Of a DNA stretch of 64,000 nt, positions 54,488-62,911 are shown in pieces. Origin of the DNA: Thermobaculum terrenum ATCC BAA-798 (GTDB lineage: Bacteria; Chloroflexota; Chloroflexia; Thermobaculales; Thermobaculaceae); assembly GCF_000025005.1 (NCBI RefSeq), contig NC_013525.1, positions 62,001 through 126,000 on the forward strand. Reading direction: 5' to 3'. How positions within the stretch are numbered: the stretch's first letter is position 1; every line of letters begins with the position of its first letter. The position numbers and the translations under genes are program-made. The notes under the pieces are model-generated. The model worked only from the letters and a program-made list of their open reading frames with translations, was not told the DNA's origin and ran no database searches.

Positions 54488-55356
54488 AGAAGGAACCTTC
54501 ATTTGGAAAGGTATTGATAGTAGGGCTCGGACTCATAGGAGGCTCTATAGGTCTAGCGCTGACCGACAACAGGGTTGAGGTCCGAGGAGTGACCAGGAGC
54601 GTTAGTACGCTTGAAGAGGCTCTGAGAAGGGGAGCTATAACTGGAGGCTCCACCAGGCTGGAGGACGAGGCACCACATGCGGACTTGATAATACTGGCAG
54701 CTCCCACAAGAACCTCCATAAATCTTATCACCGATCTGGCTCAGCTAGCTAAAGAGGGCACAGTAATTACCGACGTATGTAGTAGTAAAGTTGACGTGGT
54801 CAGAGCAATGAATCAGCTTCCAAGACATCTAAGGGCTGTTGGTGGGCACCCAATGGCAGGGAAGGAAACACCTGGTATATCAGCAGCTGAGAAGGATCTC
54901 TTCCTGAACTCTCGTTGGGTACTCACCGAAACCAAAAGATCAGACCAAGAATCCAAATCCATATGCGAAGAACTAGCAAAGCTATGTGGGGCCAACGTAC
55001 TGTGGCTAGACGCCGAAGAGCATGATCTGGCAGTCGCCTACATCAGCCACTTGCCACTACTCACTTCTGCAGCCCTAGTACTAGCTGCTGAGGAGGCAGA
55101 TACAGAACTTACACATAAGTTGGCAGCAACAGGCTTTAGGGACAGCACCCGTTTAGCAGCAGGCGACCACCAAATGGGGGTAGACCTCATACTAACTAAT
55201 TCTCGAAATATTCTCCAAGCCATAAATATGTTTGCACACGAGCTGCAGCGAATGGCAGATGCCATAGAAGCAGGAGATGAGGGCAAACTGCGATCTCTCC
55301 TGGAAGAAGCGGCCAACATCCGGAGAAATCGGTATTATAAAGATAATACTCATTAG
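54484..55356 (+). CDS. tyrA: Prephenate dehydrogenase
   Basis: NAD(P)-dependent step from prephenate to 4-hydroxyphenylpyruvate in tyrosine synthesis. The 290-residue chain has the dinucleotide motif VGLGLIGGSIG near residues 13-23, the HPMAGKE motif at 122-128 and the helical C-terminal dimer domain (YISHLPLLTSAAL; FRDSTRLAAGD). No ACT domain is present. GTG start overlapping the preceding gene. Confidence 0.93.
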   Translation: MKKEPSFGKVLIVGLGLIGGSIGLALTDNRVEVRGVTRSVSTLEEALRRGAITGGSTRLEDEAPHADLIILAAPTRTSINLITDLAQLAKEGTVITDVCSSKVDVVRAMNQLPRHLRAVGGHPMAGKETPGISAAEKDLFLNSRWVLTETKRSDQESKSICEELAKLCGANVLWLDAEEHDLAVAYISHLPLLTSAALVLAAEEADTELTHKLAATGFRDSTRLAAGDHQMGVDLILTNSRNILQAINMFAHELQRMADAIEAGDEGKLRSLLEEAANIRRNRYYKDNTH

Positions 55357-55415
55357 ATCTTTGTCCAGGGACCTTCATAGAATTCTCTATCAAAACCAAT
55401 GATGAGGTTGACAAA

Positions 55416-56735
55416 TTGGATATCACCATATCTCCAGCACGATCGGTCCACGGCAATATTATGCCGCCGGGAGACAAAAGTATATCCCATAGGGCAGCAA
55501 TTTTTGGCGCGCTAGCCCAGGGCACCACAGATATCTATAATTACTCCCCAGCCCGAGATTGCCAATCTACGCTAGAATGCCTTCTATCTCTTGGCACCGG
55601 AATACGCAGGGATGGCAACTATATTCGAGTGGAGGGCGTGGGAGATACAGGCTTCAAAGAGCCTGAAAGTATACTAGATTGCGGTAATTCAGGAACCACT
55701 ATGCGCCTGCTAATAGGTGCCCTAGCCCCCATGGACCTCTATGCTGTGCTTATCGGGGATAAAAGCCTCACAAAGAGACCCATGGACAGGGTACTCAAAC
55801 CCCTAGGTGATATGGGACTTAGATATTACGCTAGAAACAAAGACAGATATCCACCAGTATCAATCAGGGGAGGCAAGATTCAGGGCATTCATTATCAAAC
55901 TCCTGTAGCTAGCGCACAAGTCAAGAGCGCCATACTGTTAGCTGGTTTGAGAGCTGAAGGGGAAACTGTTGTAACAGAGCCTGCCAAATCAAGGGATCAT
56001 ACAGAGCGTATGCTGAAAGCCATGGGGGCTCAAATACAGTCTGATGGAACAACAGTCAGACTGGTGGCCAGCAGGTTGTCGGCAACCACTTTCCATGTCC
56101 CTGCCGATCCTTCATCAGCAGCCTTCATTCTGGCAGCAGCCCTTATAGTACCTGAATCAAAAGTTACAACAAGCAACATATGCCTTAACCCAACTAGAAT
56201 AGGGTTCTTAAACGTGCTGGAAAGGATGGGGGCTAACATAGAAATTCACAATGAACGAGAATCTTCAGGGGAGCCCATAGGTGACATAGAGGCTTCCACA
56301 TCAGAACTAAATGGCATAGAGATAGGGGGGACGGAGATCCCCACTCTGATAGACGAGATACCTATACTAGCCGTTTTGGCTACACAGGCAAAGGGAAGAA
56401 CAGTCATAAGGGACGCCGAAGAGTTAAGGATCAAAGAAACCGACCGCATAAGCGTACTGTGCAGAGCGCTACAGCAGATGGGAGCCGATATTAGAGAGAT
56501 GAGAGATGGGTTCGAGATACATGGGCCTTGTAAACTAAAGGGCGCTAAGGTAGATCCAGATCACGACCATAGAATAGCTATGGCTCTAGCTGTAGCCTCA
56601 CTTATAGCCGAGGACAAAACCACTATCTTAGGAGCAGAATGTGCTTCAATATCCTACCCAAACTTCTGGGATCATCTCTCATCTCTAGGCGTAGAGCTAA
56701 GCGGCACACAGTCAGATTCAAAAACTAACGTATAG
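55416..56735 (+). CDS. aroA: 3-phosphoshikimate 1-carboxyvinyltransferase (EPSP synthase)
   Basis: Sixth step of the shikimate pathway, joining PEP to shikimate 3-phosphate. The 439 residues have the DKSISHRAAIFGALAQG motif, LDCGNSGTTMRLLIG and the C-terminal RIKETDRI and PDHDHRIAMALAVASL motifs. Start is a TTG at 55416 with GAGG upstream. It lies between tyrA and aroE. A natural-type sequence with no insertion is seen. Confidence 0.95.
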   Translation: MDITISPARSVHGNIMPPGDKSISHRAAIFGALAQGTTDIYNYSPARDCQSTLECLLSLGTGIRRDGNYIRVEGVGDTGFKEPESILDCGNSGTTMRLLIGALAPMDLYAVLIGDKSLTKRPMDRVLKPLGDMGLRYYARNKDRYPPVSIRGGKIQGIHYQTPVASAQVKSAILLAGLRAEGETVVTEPAKSRDHTERMLKAMGAQIQSDGTTVRLVASRLSATTFHVPADPSSAAFILAAALIVPESKVTTSNICLNPTRIGFLNVLERMGANIEIHNERESSGEPIGDIEASTSELNGIEIGGTEIPTLIDEIPILAVLATQAKGRTVIRDAEELRIKETDRISVLCRALQQMGADIREMRDGFEIHGPCKLKGAKVDPDHDHRIAMALAVASLIAEDKTTILGAECASISYPNFWDHLSSLGVELSGTQSDSKTNV

Positions 56736-56738
56736 GCT

Positions 56739-57614
56739 ATGGCTATGAAACAGGTCGGTGTGATCGGATACCCAATAAAACACAGCATATCTCCAGTCTT
56801 TCAGCAGGCAGCGTTTGATGCTTTAGGGATAGAAGCTATCTACAAAGCTTACGAGGTTCCACCTGAAGATCTAAGAAGCTTTTTCTTCAATCTAAGAAAT
56901 GGTAACTGGCTAGGCGTAAACGTCACTATCCCACATAAAAGTGCTGCAGCGAAGCTGGCAGATGAACGATCTCAAGAAGTATCCTTTACGGGAGCCGCCA
57001 ACACCATAATTAGCATGAATGGTAGGTTGAAGGCCCATAACACAGATATATCAGGATTCATTTTGGCTCTTGAGGAAAATGGATTCCAGATCAAGTCTAA
57101 AAGGGCTGTGGTGTTAGGCAGCGGAGGAACCACTCGGGCAGTAGTCTATGCACTTGCTATTTGCGAGGCTCAAAGCATAGCGGTTATAGGTAGAAGTCAG
57201 GATAAAGTTCATTCTCTTATATCCGAGTTAAAACCTTTCTTTGAGCATAAGCAAGTAACAGTAACCGGTCATTCTTGGGAGAAAGATTCGATAAGGCGGC
57301 AGATCCAGAATTCTGATATTCTCATAAATACAACCCCCATAGGAATGAAAGGGACTGATCAGGAGCATTTATCTCCTGTGAGTAAAGAAGACCTAAGCAG
57401 TGATCTTATTGTTTTTGACGTCGTGTACAACCCAATAATGACGCCCCTGCTTACCTACGCCAAGGATGTAGGAGCCTCTACTATTAGCGGCATAGAGATG
57501 CTCATTTACCAGGGGGCAGAATCTTTTAGGCTATGGACAGGACAAGAGCCTCCTGTGGATATCATGCGCAAAGCTGCCATAAAAGCAATGGAGGAAAAAT
57601 CTAGAGATGTTTAG
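56739..57614 (+). CDS. aroE: Shikimate dehydrogenase
   Basis: Reduces 3-dehydroshikimate with NADPH. The 291 residues carry the KHSISPVFQQAAF substrate motif, VTIPHKSA (catalytic Lys), NTDISGF, and the NADP loop VLGSGGTTRAV. A later ISGIEMLIYQGAESFRLW motif is typical. It overlaps the aroC start by 8 bp; ATG start 3 bp after aroA. Confidence 0.95.
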   Translation: MAMKQVGVIGYPIKHSISPVFQQAAFDALGIEAIYKAYEVPPEDLRSFFFNLRNGNWLGVNVTIPHKSAAAKLADERSQEVSFTGAANTIISMNGRLKAHNTDISGFILALEENGFQIKSKRAVVLGSGGTTRAVVYALAICEAQSIAVIGRSQDKVHSLISELKPFFEHKQVTVTGHSWEKDSIRRQIQNSDILINTTPIGMKGTDQEHLSPVSKEDLSSDLIVFDVVYNPIMTPLLTYAKDVGASTISGIEMLIYQGAESFRLWTGQEPPVDIMRKAAIKAMEEKSRDV

Positions 57615-58761
57615 GTGGCTAACTGCTGGAGAATCTCATGGTCAAGCTTTAGTGGCTTTAATAGATGGTATGCCCGCGGGCTTCAAGATAAACATAGATG
57701 AAATAAACAAGGAATTGCGCCGCAGACAGGGTGGTTACGGAAGAGGTGGTCGTCAAAAGATAGAGAGGGACACTGCTCATGTGCTGTCAGGTATAAGAAA
57801 TGGTACTACCCTGGGAAGCCCTATCTCCATAATGATCAGGAACCTAGATTGGGAAAACTGGCAAAACGTGATGAGAGTGGAGCCTGGGGAAGAACCTAAG
57901 AAGGTCACAAGGCTACGACCTGGACACGCGGATATGGCTGGATCTCTTAAGTACGGCCACGATGATGTTCGCAACGTACTTGAGAGGGCTAGCGCCAGAG
58001 AAACAGCAGCTAGAGTAGCGGTTGGAGCTATTGCCAAACAGTGCCTGCAAGAATTTGGAATAAGTATTCACAGTCTCACTCGTAGTATCGGCCCTATAAG
58101 GTCAGATGCTACACCTCCTTATGATTGGCAACAGATAGAGGAATCTCCAGTTAGGGCCCCTAGCCACTCCGAAGAGATGGTAAAAGCTATAGATGAAGCT
58201 AGAGAAAACGGGGACACTCTGGGGGGAATCTTTGAGGTGATAGCTGAAGGAGTTCCAGTTGGGTTGGGATCTCATACGCAATGGGACCGCAAGCTAGACG
58301 GAAGAATAGCACAGGCATTCATGAGCATTCAGGCTGTCAAGGGTGTAGGGATAGGTGCGGCCTGGGAAGCGGCCTCTTTGCCCGGCTCACAGGTCCACGA
58401 TGTCATCATTCCAGACGAAGAAGGGAATCTCAAACATGCCACAAACAGAGCCGGTGGAGTGGAAGGTGGCATAAGTAACGGAGAACCTATAGTAGTACAG
58501 GCTGCTCTCAAGCCTATAAGTACACTACTCAAGCCTCTGGATTCTGCAGACCTTATAACCAGGGAACCTATGAAGGCTCGTTATGAGCGAAGCGATATCT
58601 GTGTAGTGCCAGCGGCCGGAGTGGTCGGAGAAGCAATGCTAGCCATAGTTCTGTGGGATGCGTTCCTGGAAAAGTTCGGAGGAGATTCTCTACGCGAGAT
58701 ACGCAGAAACTACGAAGGGTATATAGAATCACTTAAGTTGGGCAACTTTGCCCAGTCTTAA
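57607..58761 (+). CDS. aroC: Chorismate synthase
   Basis: FMN-dependent final step of the shikimate pathway. The 384 residues begin FRWLTAGESHGQALVAL and include RRQGGYGRGGRQKIE, a DIRNVLERASARETAARVA-like motif (here DVRNVLERAS...) and AGGVEGGISNGEPI. A 6-bp hairpin (58739-58754) lies within its last codons. Its stop overlaps the stop of the convergent DUF971 gene by 4 bp. Confidence 0.95.
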   Translation: MFRWLTAGESHGQALVALIDGMPAGFKINIDEINKELRRRQGGYGRGGRQKIERDTAHVLSGIRNGTTLGSPISIMIRNLDWENWQNVMRVEPGEEPKKVTRLRPGHADMAGSLKYGHDDVRNVLERASARETAARVAVGAIAKQCLQEFGISIHSLTRSIGPIRSDATPPYDWQQIEESPVRAPSHSEEMVKAIDEARENGDTLGGIFEVIAEGVPVGLGSHTQWDRKLDGRIAQAFMSIQAVKGVGIGAAWEAASLPGSQVHDVIIPDEEGNLKHATNRAGGVEGGISNGEPIVVQAALKPISTLLKPLDSADLITREPMKARYERSDICVVPAAGVVGEAMLAIVLWDAFLEKFGGDSLREIRRNYEGYIESLKLGNFAQS

Positions 58762-59084
58762 GAGGTAGCATGCTCTGGACATTGACATAGGTCACGAAGC
58801 AATTCATACGTGTAGATGCCGCTGTCGTGACCACTCTTCCACACAAGCTGGAGTGCATAGCGACCTACAGGCTGCACTCCTTCCAATATATATTCATCAT
58901 CTGGAAGTTCCTTCACCTGGGACAATAACCCCTTGCTCCCCATTTCTCCCGAACATATAGCACAGGGACAGTTCCACCTCAACGTCCGAAGATCGGTAGT
59001 AGTAACGTGTCCATCCGTCCATTCGATCTCCAAAGACTTACCATCATTTGACAGCCTTATATCAACAGGCTCGATAACCTCCAA
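58758..59084 (-). CDS. DUF971 family protein
   Basis: A 108-residue protein of the DUF971 family (the N-terminal fold of gamma-butyrobetaine hydroxylase-like proteins, linked in some organisms to Fe-S assembly). Visible motifs: LEIEWTDGHVTTTDLRTLRWNCPCAICSG with a CPCAIC cluster, PVGRYALQLVWKSGHDSGIYTYELLRDLC. TTG start behind GGGAGG. The function is not established in bacteria. Confidence 0.85.
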   Translation of the reverse strand: MEVIEPVDIRLSNDGKSLEIEWTDGHVTTTDLRTLRWNCPCAICSGEMGSKGLLSQVKELPDDEYILEGVQPVGRYALQLVWKSGHDSGIYTYELLRDLCQCPEHATS

Positions 59085-59194
59085 AGTGATCCTCCCAGAG
59101 AATTATTCCTCTCAAAGTATACTGAATAGCTCATGGCAAGGGTTTTGCAATCTATCAGTTTCGAGTAAATCTATAGAGGGCGAGGGTACCAGCA

Positions 59195-59530
59195 TTGGAA
59201 AACACTAATAAGCAAGAAGATAGAAAAGTAACCAGATTGCCAGACGCAGAGGCAGAGGGAGCTGGTAATTTTGGGGCAGAGCCTGATAACGACCCAACTG
59301 CTGGAAACACACCAAATGCTATATCTGCTCTATCGGAAACAGCACAACTACCCGAAGCTGAAAATCCCCAAGAACCCACCCCACTAGCAGAAGAAGGCAA
59401 TCGTACTGGAGGTGAGCCTTCTGAAGATATAGTCGCACGTCATGCCGACAGCGAGAGGGATGAGCAGGCAGCAGATCAACAGATGGAAGAACGAGGTCTG
59501 CCCAAGGATATGACCATAGAGGAGGAGTAG
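59195..59530 (+). CDS. Acidic, probably disordered small protein
   Basis: A 111-residue protein of low complexity, rich in Glu, Asp, Ala, Pro and Asn, with no cysteine and no hydrophobic core, so probably unfolded. Its last 20 residues contain RGLPKDMTIEEE. TTG start behind GAGGG. It is followed by a basic-acidic coiled partner 5 bp later. I cannot name a function; it could be a stress or surface-charge protein. Confidence 0.5.
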   Translation: MENTNKQEDRKVTRLPDAEAEGAGNFGAEPDNDPTAGNTPNAISALSETAQLPEAENPQEPTPLAEEGNRTGGEPSEDIVARHADSERDEQAADQQMEERGLPKDMTIEEE

Positions 59531-59534
59531 AAAC

Positions 59535-59894
59535 ATGCCCAGGAATCAATGGTCCAAAGAAAGAGAAAAAGAATACCAGGAACTCAAGGAAGAATTCGAA
59601 GAGGAAGGTCGCTATAAAGGCAGAGAAGAAGAGGTAGCTGCGAGGATTGTTAATAAACAAAGACGTGAATATGGGGAAACCAAAGAGGCCAAAGCTGAAG
59701 ACAAGGAAGGAAGCTCACCAGATCGTGGCCTACCTATCAAGAACTACGACAATCTCACAGTTGATGAGATCCTGAGTAAATCCAAGGGTCTGTCGGCTTC
59801 TGTTCTGAAAGAGATAGAATCCTACGAGAAGAAACATAAGAACAGAAAAACCCTGCTCGAGCAGCTAGATAGGATGATCGGCAGTAAGTCATGA
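59535..59894 (+). CDS. Small charged protein with plasmid-stabilisation-like N-terminus
   Basis: A 119-residue helical protein. The N-terminus, beginning [14 protein letters not shown] and holding a [15 protein letters not shown] helix, resembles small 'plasmid stabilisation' proteins; the C-terminus holds [17 protein letters not shown] and a [19 protein letters not shown] helix, a module I recall from other bacterial proteins. ATG start after GGAGGAG, within the previous gene's end. UDG starts inside its stop codon. Confidence 0.55.
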   Translation: MPRNQWSKEREKEYQELKEEFEEEGRYKGREEEVAARIVNKQRREYGETKEAKAEDKEGSSPDRGLPIKNYDNLTVDEILSKSKGLSASVLKEIESYEKKHKNRKTLLEQLDRMIGSKS

Positions 59895-60511
59895 AGGGAT
59901 CGGCTGTATCAGACCAGTATGAGCTAGATAGAGTCAGGGAAGAAGCTTTATTCTGCCAAAGATGTACCTTATGGCAGACTCGAACACAGGTAGTCTTTGG
60001 CGCCGGAAAAGCAGGCAGTAAGATTATGTTTGTAGGGGAAGCTCCTGGTGAAGACGAGGACAGAACTGGGACACCATTTGTTGGTCGCGCTGGGATCTTG
60101 CTAGACCAGTTGCTAGAGGAAGCTGGTATAGGTAGAGAGAGCACCTATATCACCAATATCATCAGGTGTCGCCCTACAGCTGTTACTCAAGGCAAAATAA
60201 CAAACAGAGCCCCAAGAGCTGGGGAAGTATCTGCATGTGAGCCTTGGATGTGGCTTGAGATTCATTTAGTGAAACCATCAGTGATCGTGTGCGTGGGAGC
60301 ACCGGCAGCCAAAACCCTGATTGATAAGAACTTTAGACTTAGTGATCAGAGAGGAGATGTGTACGAGAAAGAGGATGGTATTAGGTACATAGCTACCCTT
60401 CATCCTGCCTACCTATTACGCCTTTTGAGTACTGATACAGAAGCCTACCAAAGAGCCAAGGGACTGGTCCTCCAGGATCTCAAAAAAGCCAAGATGCTAG
60501 CCTCTCGATAA
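59891..60511 (+). CDS. Family 4 uracil-DNA glycosylase (4Fe-4S)
   Basis: Removes uracil from DNA to start base excision repair. The 206 residues have the family 4 motif GEAPGEDED at residues 49-57, four Cys at 22, 25, 93 and 116 placed to bind a 4Fe-4S cluster, and the motif B HPAYLLR. ATG overlaps the previous TGA stop. Family 4 enzymes are common in thermophiles and Chloroflexota-like lineages, fitting the other hints. Confidence 0.93.
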   Translation: MKGSAVSDQYELDRVREEALFCQRCTLWQTRTQVVFGAGKAGSKIMFVGEAPGEDEDRTGTPFVGRAGILLDQLLEEAGIGRESTYITNIIRCRPTAVTQGKITNRAPRAGEVSACEPWMWLEIHLVKPSVIVCVGAPAAKTLIDKNFRLSDQRGDVYEKEDGIRYIATLHPAYLLRLLSTDTEAYQRAKGLVLQDLKKAKMLASR

Positions 60512-60531
60512 GGAATATTTTTCTAGAGGGA

Positions 60532-60561
60532 TTGCGGCTAGCTACTTTACTGTGTTATACT
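60532..60561 (+). promoter_or_regulatory. Promoter of tRNA-Ala/tRNA-Leu
   Basis: -35 TTGCGG (60532-60537), 18-base spacer, and extended -10 TGTTATACT (hexamer 60556-60561). The predicted start is only a few bases before tRNA-Ala. Confidence 0.65.
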
Positions 60562-60577
60562 GCTTACGCAAGTTCGT

Positions 60578-60653
60578 GGGGATGTAGCTCAGATGGGAGA
60601 GCGCGACACTGGCAGTGTCGAGGTCAGGGGTTCGACTCCCCTCATCTCCACCA
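60578..60653 (+). tRNA. tRNA-Ala (GGC anticodon)
   Basis: 76 bases fold as a full cloverleaf. The acceptor has the G3-U70 pair that is the alanine identity element. The anticodon loop CTGGCAG gives GGC. The T arm is AGGGG/CCCCT with TTCGACT. The CCA end is encoded. Confidence 0.95.
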
Positions 60654-60659
60654 GAGCGA

Positions 60660-60743
60660 GCCGAAGTGGCGGAATTGGCAGACGCGCTACGTTCAGGGCG
60701 TAGTGGGCATGCGCCCGTGGGAGTTCGACTCTCCCCTTCGGCA
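60660..60743 (+). tRNA. tRNA-Leu (CAG anticodon)
   Basis: 84 bases with a long variable arm (GGGC/GCCC), typical of class II tRNAs. The anticodon stem CTACG/CGTAG encloses TTCAGGG, giving CAG. The acceptor GCCGAAG pairs with CTTCGGC, followed by A73. The next bases are CCG, so CCA is not encoded. It lies 6 bp after tRNA-Ala in the same transcript. Confidence 0.95.
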
Positions 60744-60773
60744 CCGATTCTACAATCAACCCCTAGTAATAAC

Positions 60774-60801
60774 TTGATATAAAGATTATTTGTTGTATAA
60801 T
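60774..60801 (+). promoter_or_regulatory. Promoter upstream of rpoD
   Basis: -35 TTGATA (60774-60779), 16-base spacer, and perfect -10 TATAAT (60796-60801). Transcription would begin near 60808, about 100 bases before the sigma-factor gene. Confidence 0.7.
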
Positions 60802-60832
60802 ATCTTTGTACGACCACCGAAATGGCCGGTAA

Positions 60833-60857
60833 GGCGCTTTGTGCGCCATATTTTTTT
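60833..60857 (+). terminator. Terminator in the rpoD leader
   Basis: Stem GGCGC/GCGCC (60833-60837 with 60843-60847) and a loop, then ATATTTTTTT. It follows the promoter by only about 30 bases. Upstream ATGGC (60822-60826) can pair with GCCAT that overlaps the stem, so an antiterminator is conceivable. Confidence 0.7.
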
Positions 60858-60905
60858 GGCATAAAACTGTTTTCAAATTTGTTCTAAACATCGACAATAA
60901 AAATC

Positions 60906-61967
60906 GTGGGTGGTGATGTAAGGAAGATGACTTTGGAAGAGCTTGGTAAGGACTTCGATATTCTAGATAACCTAGATGAAATTATTCTCGACTCAGAACT
61001 TGAGGATCTTGAAGCGGATCTGTCCCCGGCCTCTCTGCTTGAGGAGGAGATGGATCGTGAGCTCATAGGCGACTCTCTGGGCATATATCTCAGAGAGATA
61101 GGCAGAGCTCAGCTTCTGACAGCCGAGGAGGAAGTAGCTCTAGCCCAGGCTATAGAGAGAGGGCAAGAAGCAGAGCAGAGACTTCAATCAGATGATATCT
61201 CTCCAGAAGAGCTTGATGATCTTAAGAAAGCAGTAGAGGAAGGCAAAGCTGCTCGGCACAAGCTTATAGAGCACAACCTCCGACTTGTGGTATCTATAGC
61301 CCGTAGATACGTAGGGCATGGAATGCCCCTGGCCGATTTGATAGAAGAGGGCAATTTGGGTCTAATGCGTGCTGCCGAGAAGTTCGACTGGAGGCGAGGA
61401 TTCAGATTCAGCACCTATGCTACATGGTGGATCAGGCAGGCAGTCACCAGAGGATTGGCCGAAGGTGGCAGAACAATAAGGCTCCCAGTCCATGTAGGTG
61501 AGGCTCTAACAAAGATAGGACGAGAAACTCAGAGGCTATCTCTAGAACTGGGGCGTGAGCCTACCAACCAGGAGTTGGCAGAGGCAACTGGCCTAAGTCC
61601 CGAGCGCATTGACGAATACAAGAACGCATCTAGACTTCCACTCTCGCTTGAGGCTCCTCTAGGTGAGGACGGGGAAACTAATCTGGGCGAGGTCCTCGAG
61701 GATACTGAGGCAGCCAACCCTGAGCACATAGCTGATCATACGATGCTTGGGGAGGACATCAAGCGCGCACTCGAGAGGCTAAATGAGAGGCAGCGAGCCA
61801 TAATTATCATGCGTTATGGACTCTACGGTGGTCAACCAATGACTCTGGAGGCCGCAGGTCGCAAGCTCGGCGTTACCCGAGAAAGAGCAAGGCAGATAGA
61901 GCAGGAAGCCCTCAACAGGCTACGCCAGAGCGATGCCAAGCAATTCCTTGCATCACACGTAGCATAA
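60906..61967 (+). CDS. rpoD: RNA polymerase sigma factor (primary, RpoD/SigA)
   Basis: Housekeeping sigma-70 factor. The 353 residues contain region 1.2 (DSLGIYLREIGRAQLLTAEEE), region 2 with RFSTYATWWIRQAVTR, region 3, and region 4 with the -35 helix MTLEAAGRKLGVTRERARQIEQEAL. Region 1.1 is absent. The reading frame begins with GTG 60906, but ATG 60927, following GTAAGGAAG, is an equally credible start. A terminator and promoter lie in its leader. A second housekeeping-like sigma elsewhere in the genome is possible. Confidence 0.93.
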   Translation: MGGDVRKMTLEELGKDFDILDNLDEIILDSELEDLEADLSPASLLEEEMDRELIGDSLGIYLREIGRAQLLTAEEEVALAQAIERGQEAEQRLQSDDISPEELDDLKKAVEEGKAARHKLIEHNLRLVVSIARRYVGHGMPLADLIEEGNLGLMRAAEKFDWRRGFRFSTYATWWIRQAVTRGLAEGGRTIRLPVHVGEALTKIGRETQRLSLELGREPTNQELAEATGLSPERIDEYKNASRLPLSLEAPLGEDGETNLGEVLEDTEAANPEHIADHTMLGEDIKRALERLNERQRAIIIMRYGLYGGQPMTLEAAGRKLGVTRERARQIEQEALNRLRQSDAKQFLASHVA

Positions 61968-61982
61968 AAACCCAACTACAAC

Positions 61983-62017
61983 ATCAGGGGGACTAACCAG
62001 TCCCCCTGATTATTTTC
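61983..62017 (+). terminator. Terminator of rpoD
   Basis: Perfect 12-bp stem (61983-61994 with 61999-62010) and 4-base loop, then TATTTTCT. It lies 15 bases after the rpoD stop and before the alpha/beta hydrolase's ribosome site. Confidence 0.85.
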
Positions 62018-62029
62018 TGGAGGTAAAAG

Positions 62030-62833
62030 TTGCCGTTTGCTTCCAATGGGGATCTTAAGATCTACTACGAGGAGGTAGGCAAAGGAGATCCTGTTGTATG
62101 GATACAAGGGTTGGGGGCTAGCAACACTGCCTGGAACGTACAGAAGTTTCATTTCTCTCAACGCTTTCGGTGTATTTTCATTGACAATCGAGACGTAGGG
62201 CAGTCATCCAGAGCTAATGCGGATTATACGACCAAAGATATGGCAGAGGATGTACTCTGCGTGCTGGAAAGTGCTAATGTTGATAGTGCTCATATCATAG
62301 GGCTGTCTATGGGAGGAGCCATAGCACAAGAATTAGCACTAAATTCACCCAAGAAGGTAAAGTCGCTCGTACTAGTGTCAACATTTGCCACCCCGGATGC
62401 TAGAATCCGTGCCGTTAACGCCGCATGGGGAGAGCTTTACGGGAAGGTCAACCGAGAGCTTTTCTATAAGCAGGTCGAACCCTGGTTATTCTCCCCCAGT
62501 TATTTAGAAAAGCCGTCAAACATCAGAGCCTTCAGAAGATACATCCAGCATGAGCCCAATCCCCAGGAAACTGACGCTTATCAGCGTCAAGTGAGGGCAG
62601 TACTAAGTCATAATACTGCGGACAGACTCGAGAAGATTAGTAACCCTACGCTCATAATAGCTGGCGAGCAAGATATACTGGTCTCCCCTCTTCATTCCAA
62701 ACTTCTGGCTGAACTGATACCTAATGCGGAGTTGGAAATTATTCCAGGTGCAGCCCACTCGGTAAACCTTGAGAACCAAAAAGAGTTCAATAACAGAGTT
62801 CGATCTTTCCTGGAAAGCTATTTAGAGACATAG
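62030..62833 (+). CDS. Alpha/beta-hydrolase fold enzyme
   Basis: A 267-residue hydrolase. The nucleophile is Ser93 in GLSMGG, the acid is in IIAGEQDILVS and the His in IIPGAAHSVNLE, the full triad in normal order. It resembles the 3-oxoadipate enol-lactonase, esterase and haloperoxidase group, and the substrate cannot be named. TTG start behind GGAGG. It starts just after the rpoD terminator and so may be a separate transcript. Confidence 0.85.
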   Translation: MPFASNGDLKIYYEEVGKGDPVVWIQGLGASNTAWNVQKFHFSQRFRCIFIDNRDVGQSSRANADYTTKDMAEDVLCVLESANVDSAHIIGLSMGGAIAQELALNSPKKVKSLVLVSTFATPDARIRAVNAAWGELYGKVNRELFYKQVEPWLFSPSYLEKPSNIRAFRRYIQHEPNPQETDAYQRQVRAVLSHNTADRLEKISNPTLIIAGEQDILVSPLHSKLLAELIPNAELEIIPGAAHSVNLENQKEFNNRVRSFLESYLET

Positions 62834-62911
62834 TAGTGTAGTAACTAAAAGTCTGTATTAAAATCAATCCGCAGCTAGCATCTGAACAATAAAGAACAAA
62901 AGGTACAGGCT

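Noticed and set aside
60532..60777. An 81-residue open frame over the tRNA genes
   Set aside because: It crosses two complete tRNA cloverleafs and encodes nothing recognisable.
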